Shown: piece by piece, positions 40,981 through 50,652 of the stretch
Position numbering within the stretch: position 1 is the first letter of the stretch
Layout: each line of letters opens with the position of its first letter
Origin: Balanoglossus misakiensis
Lineage: Eukaryota > Hemichordata
DNA: 64,000 nt
Direction of reading: 5' to 3'
Assembly: GCA_040954595.2 (NCBI GenBank)
Contig: CM082592.2
Location: 10,912,001 to 10,976,000, forward strand
Notes under the pieces: model-generated
The model's database searches: none
What the model was told of the DNA's origin: nothing
What the model saw: the letters and a program-made list of their open reading frames with translations, nothing else
Made by a program: the position numbers and the translations under genes

Positions 40981-42118
40981 CTATTTTTCGTTCAGTTTGG
41001 TTCTGCAGGACTTGCGTTGTTTGATGAGAAATATTATGTCCAGTATGACGATGACCGTGACGGTCACAAGAATCACTGTCGTGATCAGCGAAAAGGGCAG
41101 ATTTCGTTTAACTGCATCACTTGATCTTGCTTTCTTGCCCCCGCCTGGGTTCGTTTCTGTAGTGGTTGTTACCATGGTGTCGGTAGATTGTATGGTTGTA
41201 GTTATTTCTGGCTTTGTCGTGAGAGATGTTGTCTTCGTCGACGTCGGCTGAGGAGCGAGCGTGGTCACTGCAGCTGAAAGTAACCATCAGTATGCGTTGT
41301 TAGATGGCCACTCTTTGATTATTATATGTGCATATGGTGAAAAATATTATAAAGAGATTTAATCGATTAATACAGTTTAGTCTTCGCGGTTCGCATGCAT
41401 ATTTTCTTACCTGGATATCTGCAGATGTAGAACGTCTTCACATGACACGGCTGAGTTAACCAACTGTATCCTTCCGCCCTTTTCAGAACCACGCATTCAT
41501 CATCCGGGATTTCCACCCAATCTGTGTATCCCGTCATGTCCACATAGGTGCTGTCAACCCACTTGTAGTTGTCAGCGCCCAAGTCGTACCTCAACCCGAG
41601 CCAATAATCTTTGGTTTGGTCGACTATGGTCAAAAGGAAGTCTTTATCAGCTTGTTTTTTGACCATAGCCACATCACCTCCAGAAGTTTGGCAGAAACTT
41701 CTGGCGTCATTGTAAGTCTCACTCGTTGCTGAAAATACTTCGTATTCGTCACCTTCGTACAAATGATTATCAGCTATTCGAACAGAAAACACGTGATAGA
41801 AAAAGAAAAGAAAACCGTTATTTTATCCTTACCAGAAAAAAATACGCTAATTATTTACATGTATACAAAAAGGGGAAATTATGTTTCCTCTTCCTTTGAA
41901 GTTGACTGTAAATGACTTTAAAACATAAGGTAACGGTGACAGTAATATTAAATGACGCAGTCAACTGAAAGTTAGGCACTTAACTTGTAGTATTCATATT
42001 AATTGCAGGCAAAACACGATTATGGCCAATATTTTCACTTTCTAATTCCGAAAGTTGGGTACTCACCTTGTAGAGTTAAAAATTGCAGGCAAAACGTGAC
42101 AATGGCCAAGATTTTCAT
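40981..42118 (-). CDS. Type I transmembrane C-type lectin-like protein (lectin A)
   Basis: Three exons (42067-42118, 41411-41773, 40981-41273) give 235 residues. An in-frame ATG 33 bp upstream (42,151) would give 246. Order: signal peptide (MKILAIVTFCLQFLTLQ); C-type lectin-like domain with the WLGL core (DYWLGLRYD), Cys in RSFCQT, and closing Cys pair in DDECVVL and TQPCHVKTFYIC; short Thr-rich stalk; one membrane span (SLITTVILVTVTVIVILDII); short basic tail. The canonical EPN/QPD and WND sugar/calcium motifs are absent (WVEIPDDECV instead), so the ligand may not be a simple sugar. The junctions are phase 1, the usual layout for extracellular modules. It is a tandem neighbour and probable paralogue of the gene at 43,131-45,795. 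Domain call is firm; ligand unknown. Confidence 0.9.
41985..42038 (-). pseudogene. Decayed duplicate of the lectin A signal-peptide exon
   Basis: About 80 bp downstream (in the minus-strand sense) of the true signal exon lies a second copy, including its donor region (CTACAA followed by GTTAAGT). In this copy the start codon is GTG. The frame KILAIIVFCLQLI is closed by TGA before the splice site. It is a local tandem duplication that has lost function, sitting inside the first intron. Confidence 0.7.
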
Positions 42119-42151
42119 CTGTCGAATCGGAGGAACACTCGCTGTCTCCAT

Positions 42152-43130
42152 CACTTTCCAACATTCACTGTGCACTTAATGTTAACATGTCTGAGTAACA
42201 TTTGATCAGAATGCATAGTACACTTAATAATGCTCACAAAAGGCTTATTTGACTGCTTTAATCATCTCAATACAATCTTTCGTTTTTACACTCGCAAACA
42301 GAGACCACCTTTCTTTTGCTGTTTGTGTGGGCCTTTCACTGCGTCTTATACAAACTCATTAGGACTGCTTTCAAAATACGCTTTGGGTCAGAGTTCACTG
42401 CTTCACTACCAAGGCAACGTACTTTACAGTGTTAATAAGTTTTTTTCTCCGAATATTTCAAAATGTCCAAGTGAGTGAGGCAGTGTGAAGCTGTCTCGTA
42501 ACATTGTTATTGATAAGTAAGTTCTTTATCAGTTCACTCTTCAAACAGGTATGCACTAATATGACACGTGCACGGATGATGTAACCTACGAGGACAGGCC
42601 TATTGCATTTTCAAGTTTACATACAACGGGCTGCAAAGAAAACGCTTATTGTGTACGTGCTCTCTTTTGCTATTGGCATCGGCTCCAGACCAAAATAGGT
42701 CAACTATATAAAAATGTATTTTCACGGCTTCTGTGTGAAAACTATCGATCGCTGCTGTTGAATAGATGAGAACTATACAGCTCTAAAGTATTGATTGCTC
42801 CAATTATGTTATCAATTCAAAAAAATCTTTAAAAGTACACTTATTGTGGATTGACAGTGATTCAAAATCTATATCATACTTTGCATACGATGGAGTTATT
42901 CTTGTATTAGTGCTTGCGAACGGTATCAAGGGGACTTTGTCGGGGAGTCATTACTTATTAAACATGTTAAACACGCCCGGTCCGAAAGTTTTTTTTAAAT
43001 GGTTAAATGATCATTCACTTCGACTTGTGCAAGTTGAGTTCTTTTTGCGATACGATCCAATGCAGTGCGCATACTTCCTCAACAGCAAGAAAGATACTAC
43101 GGGTAAACAGTTTTGGTGTACAGTACGTTG
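42152..43130. other. Intergenic region between the two lectin genes
   Basis: The short tract between the tandem lectin genes should contain the lectin A promoter and the 3' UTR of the upstream lectin. No clear TATA box or polyadenylation hexamer was identified on the minus strand. The small plus-strand frames here show no family resemblance. Confidence 0.6.
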
Positions 43131-45795
43131 TCATGGTATATGACGAGTGGGCACTGTCGATGTCCCTTGGCGCGCTGTGCTGTGCATCTTGAGGTAACTG
43201 TCTACCACAGAGAAGAGGGCCTGGCGATTAGGTGCAACTTTCCCATTATTCGTTTTACCTTGAGTGCGTGCAGGTCTGTTTTTGTCTTGTTTTGCATCCA
43301 AATTGGCCTTTCCTGGTTGGGCAGTATTGGTCACTGATCCACTTTTCTTTGCCATTGCAATGAAGAAGAGCAGGTCGACCACCACGAGAGTGACTGCGAT
43401 TGCAACAAGTAGGGAAGGGAAGGCGTATGACGACACTTGCCGAAGCAATTGATCGGATTCCTTGAGAGTTTCTTCGTGTACTGCTGTGGATTCCTCGGGC
43501 GTTGTTGTTGGCGCTTCCGAGGAATTAACTGTGACCGTGCCATTTGTAAGGATAGTTGATGTGACGTTAGAACTGTCAGATACAACGCGTGTAGACACTG
43601 GGATGTTCAAATTTCCAGTTGACGAAGATGGCGACAACTCGGCTGTTGATGATTCAGTTGTAGGCCTTTGTGAGGACGTTACTGCAGTACTGGTCGATGT
43701 TGTGGTAAATGTTTTTGGATTGAGAGTTGTTCTGGGTTCAGTTGTTGGCTTTTGTGACGTTACTGCAGTACTGGTCGATGTTGTGGTAAATGTTTTTGGA
43801 TTGAGAGTTGTTCTGGGTTCAGTTGTTGGCTTTTGTGACGTTACTGCAGTACTGGTCGATGTTGTGGTAAATGTTTTTGGATTGAGAGTTGTTCTGGGTT
43901 CAGTTGTTGGCTTTTGTGACGTTACTGCAGTACTGGTCGATGTTGTGGTAAATGTTTTTGGATTGAGAGTTGTTCTGGGTTCAGTTGTTGGCTTTTGTGA
44001 CGTTACTGCAGTACTGGTCGATGTTGTGGTAAATGTTTTTGGATTGAGAGTTGTTCTGGGTTCAGTTGTTGGCTTTTGTGACGTTACTGCAGTACTGGTC
44101 GATGTTGTGGTAAATGTTTTTGGATTGAGAGTTGTTCTGGGTTCAGTTGTTGGCTTTTGTGACGTTATTGCAGTACTGGTCGATGTTGTGGTAAATGTTT
44201 TTGGATTGAGAGTTGTTCTGGGTTCAGTTGTTGGCTTTTGTGACGTTACTGCAGTACTGGTCGATGTTGTGGAAAAAGTGCTTGATTTAGGAGTTGTTCC
44301 GGATTCAGTTGTATGACCGCGTGTCGATCGCGGAGGCTTAGTTGATGTACCATCTGTAAACGTGTCCGAAGTGCTTTGGGAGGGCGTACTTGACTTGATA
44401 GAAGACGATTGTTGAACAGATGAAACCTCAATCGTTCCTGCCTGTAATGTAACTGTTGGCCCCGTTGACGCAAGTATCGATGACCAAAACCCAGAAGTCC
44501 TGGGAACAGCTCCCTGAAAGCCTGAGTGTGACTGGTCGGGAATCATGGTTCTTGGTAGGGCTGGAAAGGGAACATACAGAATATGGAATCTATAAATGAA
44601 CTGTTGGCATCTAAGTCTACTAAAACGAATCAATATGACCAGTATCCAACGCTCAATCAGTCAATCACGATTTTTAAAACGTCAAACAGAATTTATGTAA
44701 ATGACCTGAATATTTGCTGATAGGAAACAAAGCAAGACTGTATTCACTTACCGGTTATTTCTGTCGTTGCCAATCCTTGTGTTTGTGTTGTAGATCGGTC
44801 AGCAGGTGTTGTCGCTGTAGTAGTCAGATAACCTTGACGGAAACACAAGAAATAAAAACACGTAGAGTGAATCCTGTCATTACGGACACCTCTCTTGTCA
44901 GGACACTTCTCTACATGTATTACACATTTTCCCATGGCGTTGGAGAAATTACTTGAGCAAACCTATACATGGTTCGGCATTTGTTAAAATACCGTGTTCC
45001 CTAACTATTTGTTGATAAAACTTCACTGTACCTTGATATTCGCAAATGAATCCCATATCTTCAAAATCACAACTGCTTCCTGTCCACTGAAAATAGTTGT
45101 TGGCGCTAATGTAAACGCAGTTGTCACCACTTTGTGGTTCCTGGTTAGCCCAGTACTGGAAGGTGAGGTCTGTCCCGTCGTACCATCTAAATATGTTGTA
45201 TGATTCGCGATGCAGTCCAATATAGTATCTATCAGATTTTCCCGCCAATGCATGCTCCAAACAAAGTTGTTGCTGTTGATTTCTTATCGTTGCTAGTTTT
45301 CCGCCGTACCACTGACACTGTGATTTCGCTTCCGATAAACTCTCATAGTCTTCGCTTCCATAATAAATCCTGTAGCACACGTGTCCGCATGTAAATTGGC
45401 CCGTGTCACACCCTAGAATGACACAGTGCGTCCTTAACATTTGAGAACATTTAGACTTGGAGGTTCACTCGAACAACACAGCAAACTGTTAATAATATTG
45501 TTGTATACCGTGGCATATCCAAGGAGGATTTTAAAAGGTGCCAACCTGACTTGTAAATGAACGTTTGCCTCTGTGTACGAAACAAATCATAGTGTTGTGA
45601 TAGATAAGATAGCATTCTTGTCCAGACTGTTCGTTGTGCTCCAACTGAAGGACAAGGATCAAACTTGCCATGGATCACAGACTAAGCTTAGGTTTATTTG
45701 ACGACGCAATAAACTGGAATCCTACCTTCAACCAATAATGAAGCAAAAGCCATTGTGATAGAAACTCTCAAAGCTGTTTCTCGGAGTATCTTCAT
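43131..45795 (-). CDS. Transmembrane C-type lectin with mucin-like tandem-repeat stalk (lectin B)
   Basis: Four exons (45726-45795, 45032-45412, 44752-44832, 43131-44560) encode 653 residues. Order: signal peptide (MKILRETALRVSITMAFASL); long-form C-type lectin-like domain with an N-terminal Cys pair (CDTGQFTCGHVCY), YIGLH, a Trp/Asn-rich loop (YWANQEPQSGDNCV) and WTGSSCDFEDMGFIC; a Ser/Thr/Pro-rich stalk containing seven 27-residue repeats (KPTTEPRTTLNPKTFTTTST...); one membrane span (SLLVAIAVTLVVVDLLFFIA); a basic cytoplasmic tail of about 65 residues. EPQ replaces EPN and WTG replaces WND, so classical mannose binding is doubtful. The stalk is predicted to be heavily O-glycosylated. The exon-3 acceptor has two in-phase options 18 nt apart (44,832 or 44,814). 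A TATA box lies about 100 bp upstream of the start. Confidence 0.9.
43681..44272 (-). repeat. 81-bp coding tandem repeat array (mucin-like stalk of lectin B)
   Basis: There are seven complete 81-bp units (period starts at 43,681, 43,762, 43,843, 43,924, 44,005, 44,086, 44,167) and an eighth, diverged unit beginning at 44,248. Units are almost identical: one C/T change converts Val to Ile in the unit at 44,167. Each unit encodes 27 residues rich in Thr, Pro and Ser with no Cys. Because 81 is divisible by 3, all frames stay open on both strands. Such arrays typically vary in copy number between alleles. Confidence 0.95.
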
Positions 45796-45891
45796 GACTC
45801 CAGTCTCAGTCTCAGCGAATTACCACAATCTCCACGATCTGGGTTTCTTGTGATATTGTTGTCATTCAAGAGGAAACTCTCCTTTTATAAC

Positions 45892-45900
45892 CTCGTAGCG
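45892..45900 (-). promoter_or_regulatory. TATA box of lectin B
   Basis: Read on the minus strand, GGTTATAAAAGG lies about 100 bp before the ATG at 45,795. This spacing suits a TATA box with a short 5' UTR. No other core element was assigned. Confidence 0.6.
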
Positions 45901-46908
45901 ACAGCTGAGAACCAATTTACTGCTTTATTGAGTCTTGAAACAAAAGCTTTTCCTATAACTCACACAGTTCTGGCGATAGTTTTCCGAATTTTATTGATTT
46001 TGTAGCCCTACTTCTTATAACATTTAAATGGGGTCGTTCAGAACATGAGAGACACGCCTCAGGACTTTACATTTCGGTTATTTATCTATCTCAATGCTTT
46101 CTGACACAGATTTCATTGATATATTTTGTTTCCGTGAGTTAGTGAAAGATGAAGTCTTAAAATATGTGTCTGGGTCAAGGAAGTGACGCAAAACTGTTCG
46201 TCGATTAGTCACGTAGTATTGTGAACGAAAAGAATGGACACGCCAGGAAACCAGAGCCCCTAACTTAGTCAGCCTCTGAGATCAGAAAATGTGACTTTTT
46301 TTCCCTGAATTACAGGATAGGACACCCTGTAGCTACGACAGCTACCAATAGCCGTTAGATGTGGGGGAGGGGTTTAAATTGACTCTTCTGTGTAACCTTG
46401 AATCCAAATTTTCTCTGTAACCTCGGGCACTGTTAATTATGGATAGCACCGTTCACAGGGGAAGGCCACCAGTTTGGATGAAACAAGTGCAAAATTACTT
46501 TTCAGGTCTCGGCGTGTCGAGACTTGAATCAATAAAAAAACACTGTTCGGGCAAGTTCATAATTCATAAAAGAGGACTTGTCTGTGTACATTTGTACGTG
46601 AGGGGTACCTTAATCACGAAAATGAAGCATACCCGAAAATAGTAGGTAACCTTTCTGCTAATAGAACTCATTATAGATAATTGACATAGCAGGTACAGAA
46701 ATGTTCATGAATTGCTTTCGTATATCAAATAATGTTCATATTGACTGAGCACCTAACCCAGGGTGTATCTCAGTTTAACACCCTTTATGGTGACAATAAC
46801 CTTGCTGTAGCGCTAAATTTAGTTTGTAGCACACATAAATCCGAAAACATTGTTTACTGGAATTCGTTCAGACAACAGCAGAAGCCAAGTTCCTGACTCC
46901 TAAGTAAC
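45901..46908. other. Intergenic region, divergent promoters of lectin B and the VioB-like gene
   Basis: Separates minus-strand lectin B from the plus-strand VioB-like gene. Apart from the lectin B TATA box next to it, no confident core promoter motif was found, and none of the short frames is supported. Confidence 0.6.
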
Positions 46909-49900
46909 ATGAAACACATCAGAAAGATTTCGCGCTTTGTGATTTTGATAAGTTTGGCTGTCCAATTGGCTGATGGGTTTGATAAAACAGAGTGGGTTCG
47001 TACGAGTGCTGCTCATGATGCGGGTGAGTGGAAATAAAACTCCGTTTGTTACACTTTTCATATCAAAAGCAGTAAATTGAAGCCCAGTCAAGTTTTGTTT
47101 TGGTCAAACATTAAACCAAGTGTTGCTGTTCATATCAGAACTGTCGCAATTGAATTTATGAAGAATCGACCACTGAAACGTCACAAACGGTGTGTTCTTC
47201 ATTATGCAGAAAACAGCGGTTCTTATCTTGACTGGCCGCGTTTTCATTTTGCCGGGACGTTCTTAGCGGACACACCGACAGGAAACAACTTGGTTAAAAA
47301 CTACGACACCGAGGCATTTGATGAACGACTTCGACAGGAGCCAGACATGATGGGGTTCAACCCTGATGGATCAGGAACCTTTCAGTTGTTAGACTGTCAA
47401 GTGACATCAGTCTGCTACAGACGAGGTGAATGCATCATTGCGCATGCGGATTCAAGTTCGAATGAAGACGCACTATTAGGAACAACTATCTTGAGTAAGT
47501 CTGATAGGTCGGTGATTTTTTTTAGCGAACTCAACAAAGAGTGAATAAACTCTCCCATTCAGCCAAACTGCAGTAAGTCCCTTTAATATTAAAAACATTT
47601 TATAATGTAGAAGAAATTGGCTTTAGGTTCCTTCTTTTCTAGGTAATATTAACCGTTCCCAAGCCAAGATGGCGGACCTGGACCCTGAGTATGAATTAGC
47701 ATCGACCATTTTTGGAATGTCTGTCCATTTACCAGGCGCTTTCTCAGCCAATTTACAAGAAACAGCATTGGCAAATTTATTTCGTAAAATACCCACTGGC
47801 AAAAGCAATGATAATGCGGAAGGGGCCGAATTCTTTTCCTTGCTGACCGATGTGGATTGGCAAGATGAAAAGGCATCGCAGCTTTTGGATGAGTTAAAGC
47901 TGTATAGTTCCGCCAGTACGAATCCAAATGTGCTATCGATAAAATTTAACCTCGATTCTTACGTATCCGATGTCGAATCCGCAAAGTTTCTCACTGGTAG
48001 AATCGTCGGAAGTGTTGGCGTTGCTGGGTCTTCCCTGCCATTGCACGGTCTTCGCAGTCGACAGCTGAAGCCATTAGAATCAGATGATTTTGGAATAGCA
48101 CATATTGCAGTCTTTGCAGACAGGGGAAAGATACTGGTTGACCTTGGCAATGCCCTCCAGCATAACACGCAGGGATTCCCAGACCCAGACTTAAACCAAG
48201 TCTTACAAGTCGCAGTTCCATCAAGTCCAGTAACCCAGCAGCCTCTAGGTTGCAAAACTCAAGTTGAAGTCCTAGCACACGTTAACTATACAGGTCACCG
48301 GTGGTATGAAACCACTGCAGGAATCGTCGCCATTCCTGAAACAACTGTTCTCACCCAACAGCAGCTCAGTGATATTTCTAATCGACCAGTGATGATTCGA
48401 CAGTTGGATAAGGACACTCGTGTCTGTCTGGGTGTTGTTCTCTCAGAGAGAAAGGATGGCGTTGCAAGCGGCAGTTTGGGAGACAGCATATTCAGACAAA
48501 TTCCTGGCGATACATGGCAATTTTACGCATTCTTGACTGTATTTGGAAGACCCTTAAGCAACGTTTCACTGGAGATTTTCAACCAAAATGGTTCGTCTTC
48601 CTGTACCAATGATAGTCATATACCTGTCACTCAACTCGCTGTTGAACATTCGGGTTGTCAGATTACTGATGATCATGGAATTGCTTCTTTCAATTTCAAT
48701 GGAAGCAGTCCTGGAAATCCACGGAAAATAATCGATGGACAGCTATATCTCTTTGACGTCAAAGTCCACGTCCAAGAAATGTTTACTTCAAAACAGCAAA
48801 TAGCTGTACTCATGCATGATGACTTTCAGGTTTCAAAAGGCGGGCCAACTTGGTATCAGGACATTTACCCTTTATTCAGAATCTACGCCAATCTGTATCC
48901 CGGTATGGTCAATGTTATAAACATGGCGTCTTACGAAGATGTTGTACGTAAGACAGAACTGATGAAACTGGCCATGTCCCTGCCGAGAACGGACCCAGCA
49001 TTCATGCCTGTGACAAGAGACCTTTCCAGACAAAAGCAACAGGTGGTTCTCCAGTGGCTTGACAACCCCCAGCTTGGTGAGGTCCCGCCATTAAGTCTGA
49101 CAGAGCTTAAAAATCACTTGCAACTGGCGATGGAACTTGAACTTGCTACAATTCCACCTTATCTGACCGCACTGTTATCCATCAAGAAGGGGGACAATTT
49201 GGAAGTTGCCAACACTCTCCGCCGTATCGCTATAGAAGAAATGCTTCACATGGCTTTGGTGGCTAACATCCTGAGAAGCGTATGCGGCAATCCGATTCTT
49301 GATGACATCCGGGTCATTCCGAAGTACCCATCGAAAATGCCAGGGGGTGTTCATCCCCATTTGACTCTATCCCTCCGGCGACTGAGCAAAAGTCATATAG
49401 AGGATGTATTCTTGAAAATAGAGGAACCAGACAGCACCCTTCCTATTACATTACGTCAAACTGTTCTGCAAAGCATGAAAGACAATTCCAGATCCAAGTT
49501 GTCCTTGGGGGACCACTATGATACAATTGGGAAATTCTACTTTGAGAAAATCTGGAAATCACTGAGTCACCATGCGGCCATTGACAAGACCTTGTTCAGA
49601 TGTGCAAACAAAAGCACCCAGATTACTGGGGATGACTGGTATAGTCACGTGGCTGACAAGCCATTTCCGGTGTATAATATAGAAGATGCAAGAAGAGCCA
49701 TTCAGATGATCACAGAGGAAGGAGAAGGGAGTTCTCCCACCAGACCATTCGACTCTGGCGGTAATCTTTCTCATTACTTCAGATTTCTGGAGATTGTGAT
49801 GGGCAACAGACTGGTAAATACCGTCAAAGCAAATAATACAATTGACGCCTGTGATGTTAAATATTTTGACAGATATACACCTAAGTTCTGTGGGTATGAT

Positions 49901-50269
49901 GAGAAAACATGCCACTTTATGTACGTGCTTGAGAGGTGTGAAGTACCTTATCAATTTACAGGGGAGAGGGTTCCATTTTATTCTGATGGGATCTGGCCTA
50001 TTATTGATGATCCAACTACTGACAGTTATCCCACGGGTTCAAAGGTGAAACGCTTGTCTGACCGTTTCAACACCGAATACTCCAACTTGCTGCGATGCAT
50101 CCACTGTGCTTTCAACGGCAACCCCAGAACGATGAAGGCGTGCATGTCAGTTATGGCAAAACTCGAATTGCTGGGGCGCCAGTTAGTGAAGACGCCGATC
50201 CACCATGATGGGGATCCAAACACAGGTCCGAACGGCGCACCAACATTTGAATTCACTTCGCTTTCCTAA
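46909..50269 (+). CDS. Secreted VioB-like (iminophenyl-pyruvate dimer synthase family, ferritin-like) protein
   Basis: Three exons (46909-47023, 47210-47494, 47643-50269), all AG/GT and in phase, give 1,008 residues, close to bacterial VioB (about 1,000). Order: signal peptide (HIRKISRFVILISLAVQLAD); VioB-type N-terminal motif LDWPRFHFAGTFLADTPTGN; long middle region with N-glycosylation sequons; the MPVTRDLS segment; ferritin-like helices at about 622-850. Candidate metal ligands are E631/E633 (MELELATIPPY), E665/E666 and H669 (EEMLHM), and H844/E850 (HYFRFLEI). A conserved C-terminal block contains FNGNP and HDGDPNTGPNG. VioB couples indole-pyruvate imines in violacein synthesis. No partner pathway gene is visible here, so substrate and activity are unknown. 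The 2.6 kb intronless main exon behind two small 5' exons suggests bacterial origin with later gain of a secretory leader. An AATAAA lies at 50,406-50,411. Confidence 0.9.
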
Positions 50270-50454
50270 CTTAAACTTATACAGATAGAAGCTGCAACAT
50301 GCCAGTAAGAATTGAAATCGAACTGTAGCACCGTGTAATTGTAGTTGTGATGCTTAGATATAGATTGTTTTTTCTTATTCAAAATATGACGAATCTATGA
50401 CTCAAAATAAACAAATCATTTTATCTGGAGTCGTCCAACAGAGAGAGAGAGAGA

Positions 50455-50497
<43 letters not shown>

Positions 50498-50652
50498 CCT
50501 GTGTCCTCAACCCCCCCCCCCCTCCGGTCTCCATTCTCCCACATCTAGGATAAATGTTCACCAATTCAACTCATCCTTTTACCCCGCTTTAATACATATT
50601 TAGATGGTTACACGTGTATCAAGTCATCTTCAGTTAACATCTCGAAATGCCA
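50270..50652. repeat. Intergenic (GA)n(CA)n microsatellite and poly-C tract
   Basis: Convergent 3' ends of the VioB-like gene and the sialyltransferase. It contains a GA then CA dinucleotide tract at about 50,441-50,494 and a run of C at 50,510-50,522. It includes the AATAAA at 50,406-50,411 attributed to the VioB-like gene. No gene was seen. Confidence 0.85.

Noticed and set aside
43681-44272. Regular repeat array resembling CRISPR
   Set aside because: Units are contiguous without spacers, lie in frame inside a coding exon, and the host is an animal genome.
43462-44316. 284-codon plus-strand open frame
   Set aside because: It is the antisense of the lectin B stalk repeats. An 81-bp unit free of stops keeps every frame open, and the translation is a monotonous repeat with no domain.
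47077-47544. 155-codon continuous frame through the first intron of the VioB-like gene
   Set aside because: The first part (before 47,210) is intronic and unlike the family. Homology begins exactly after the CAG acceptor, and the upstream signal-peptide exon joins in phase.
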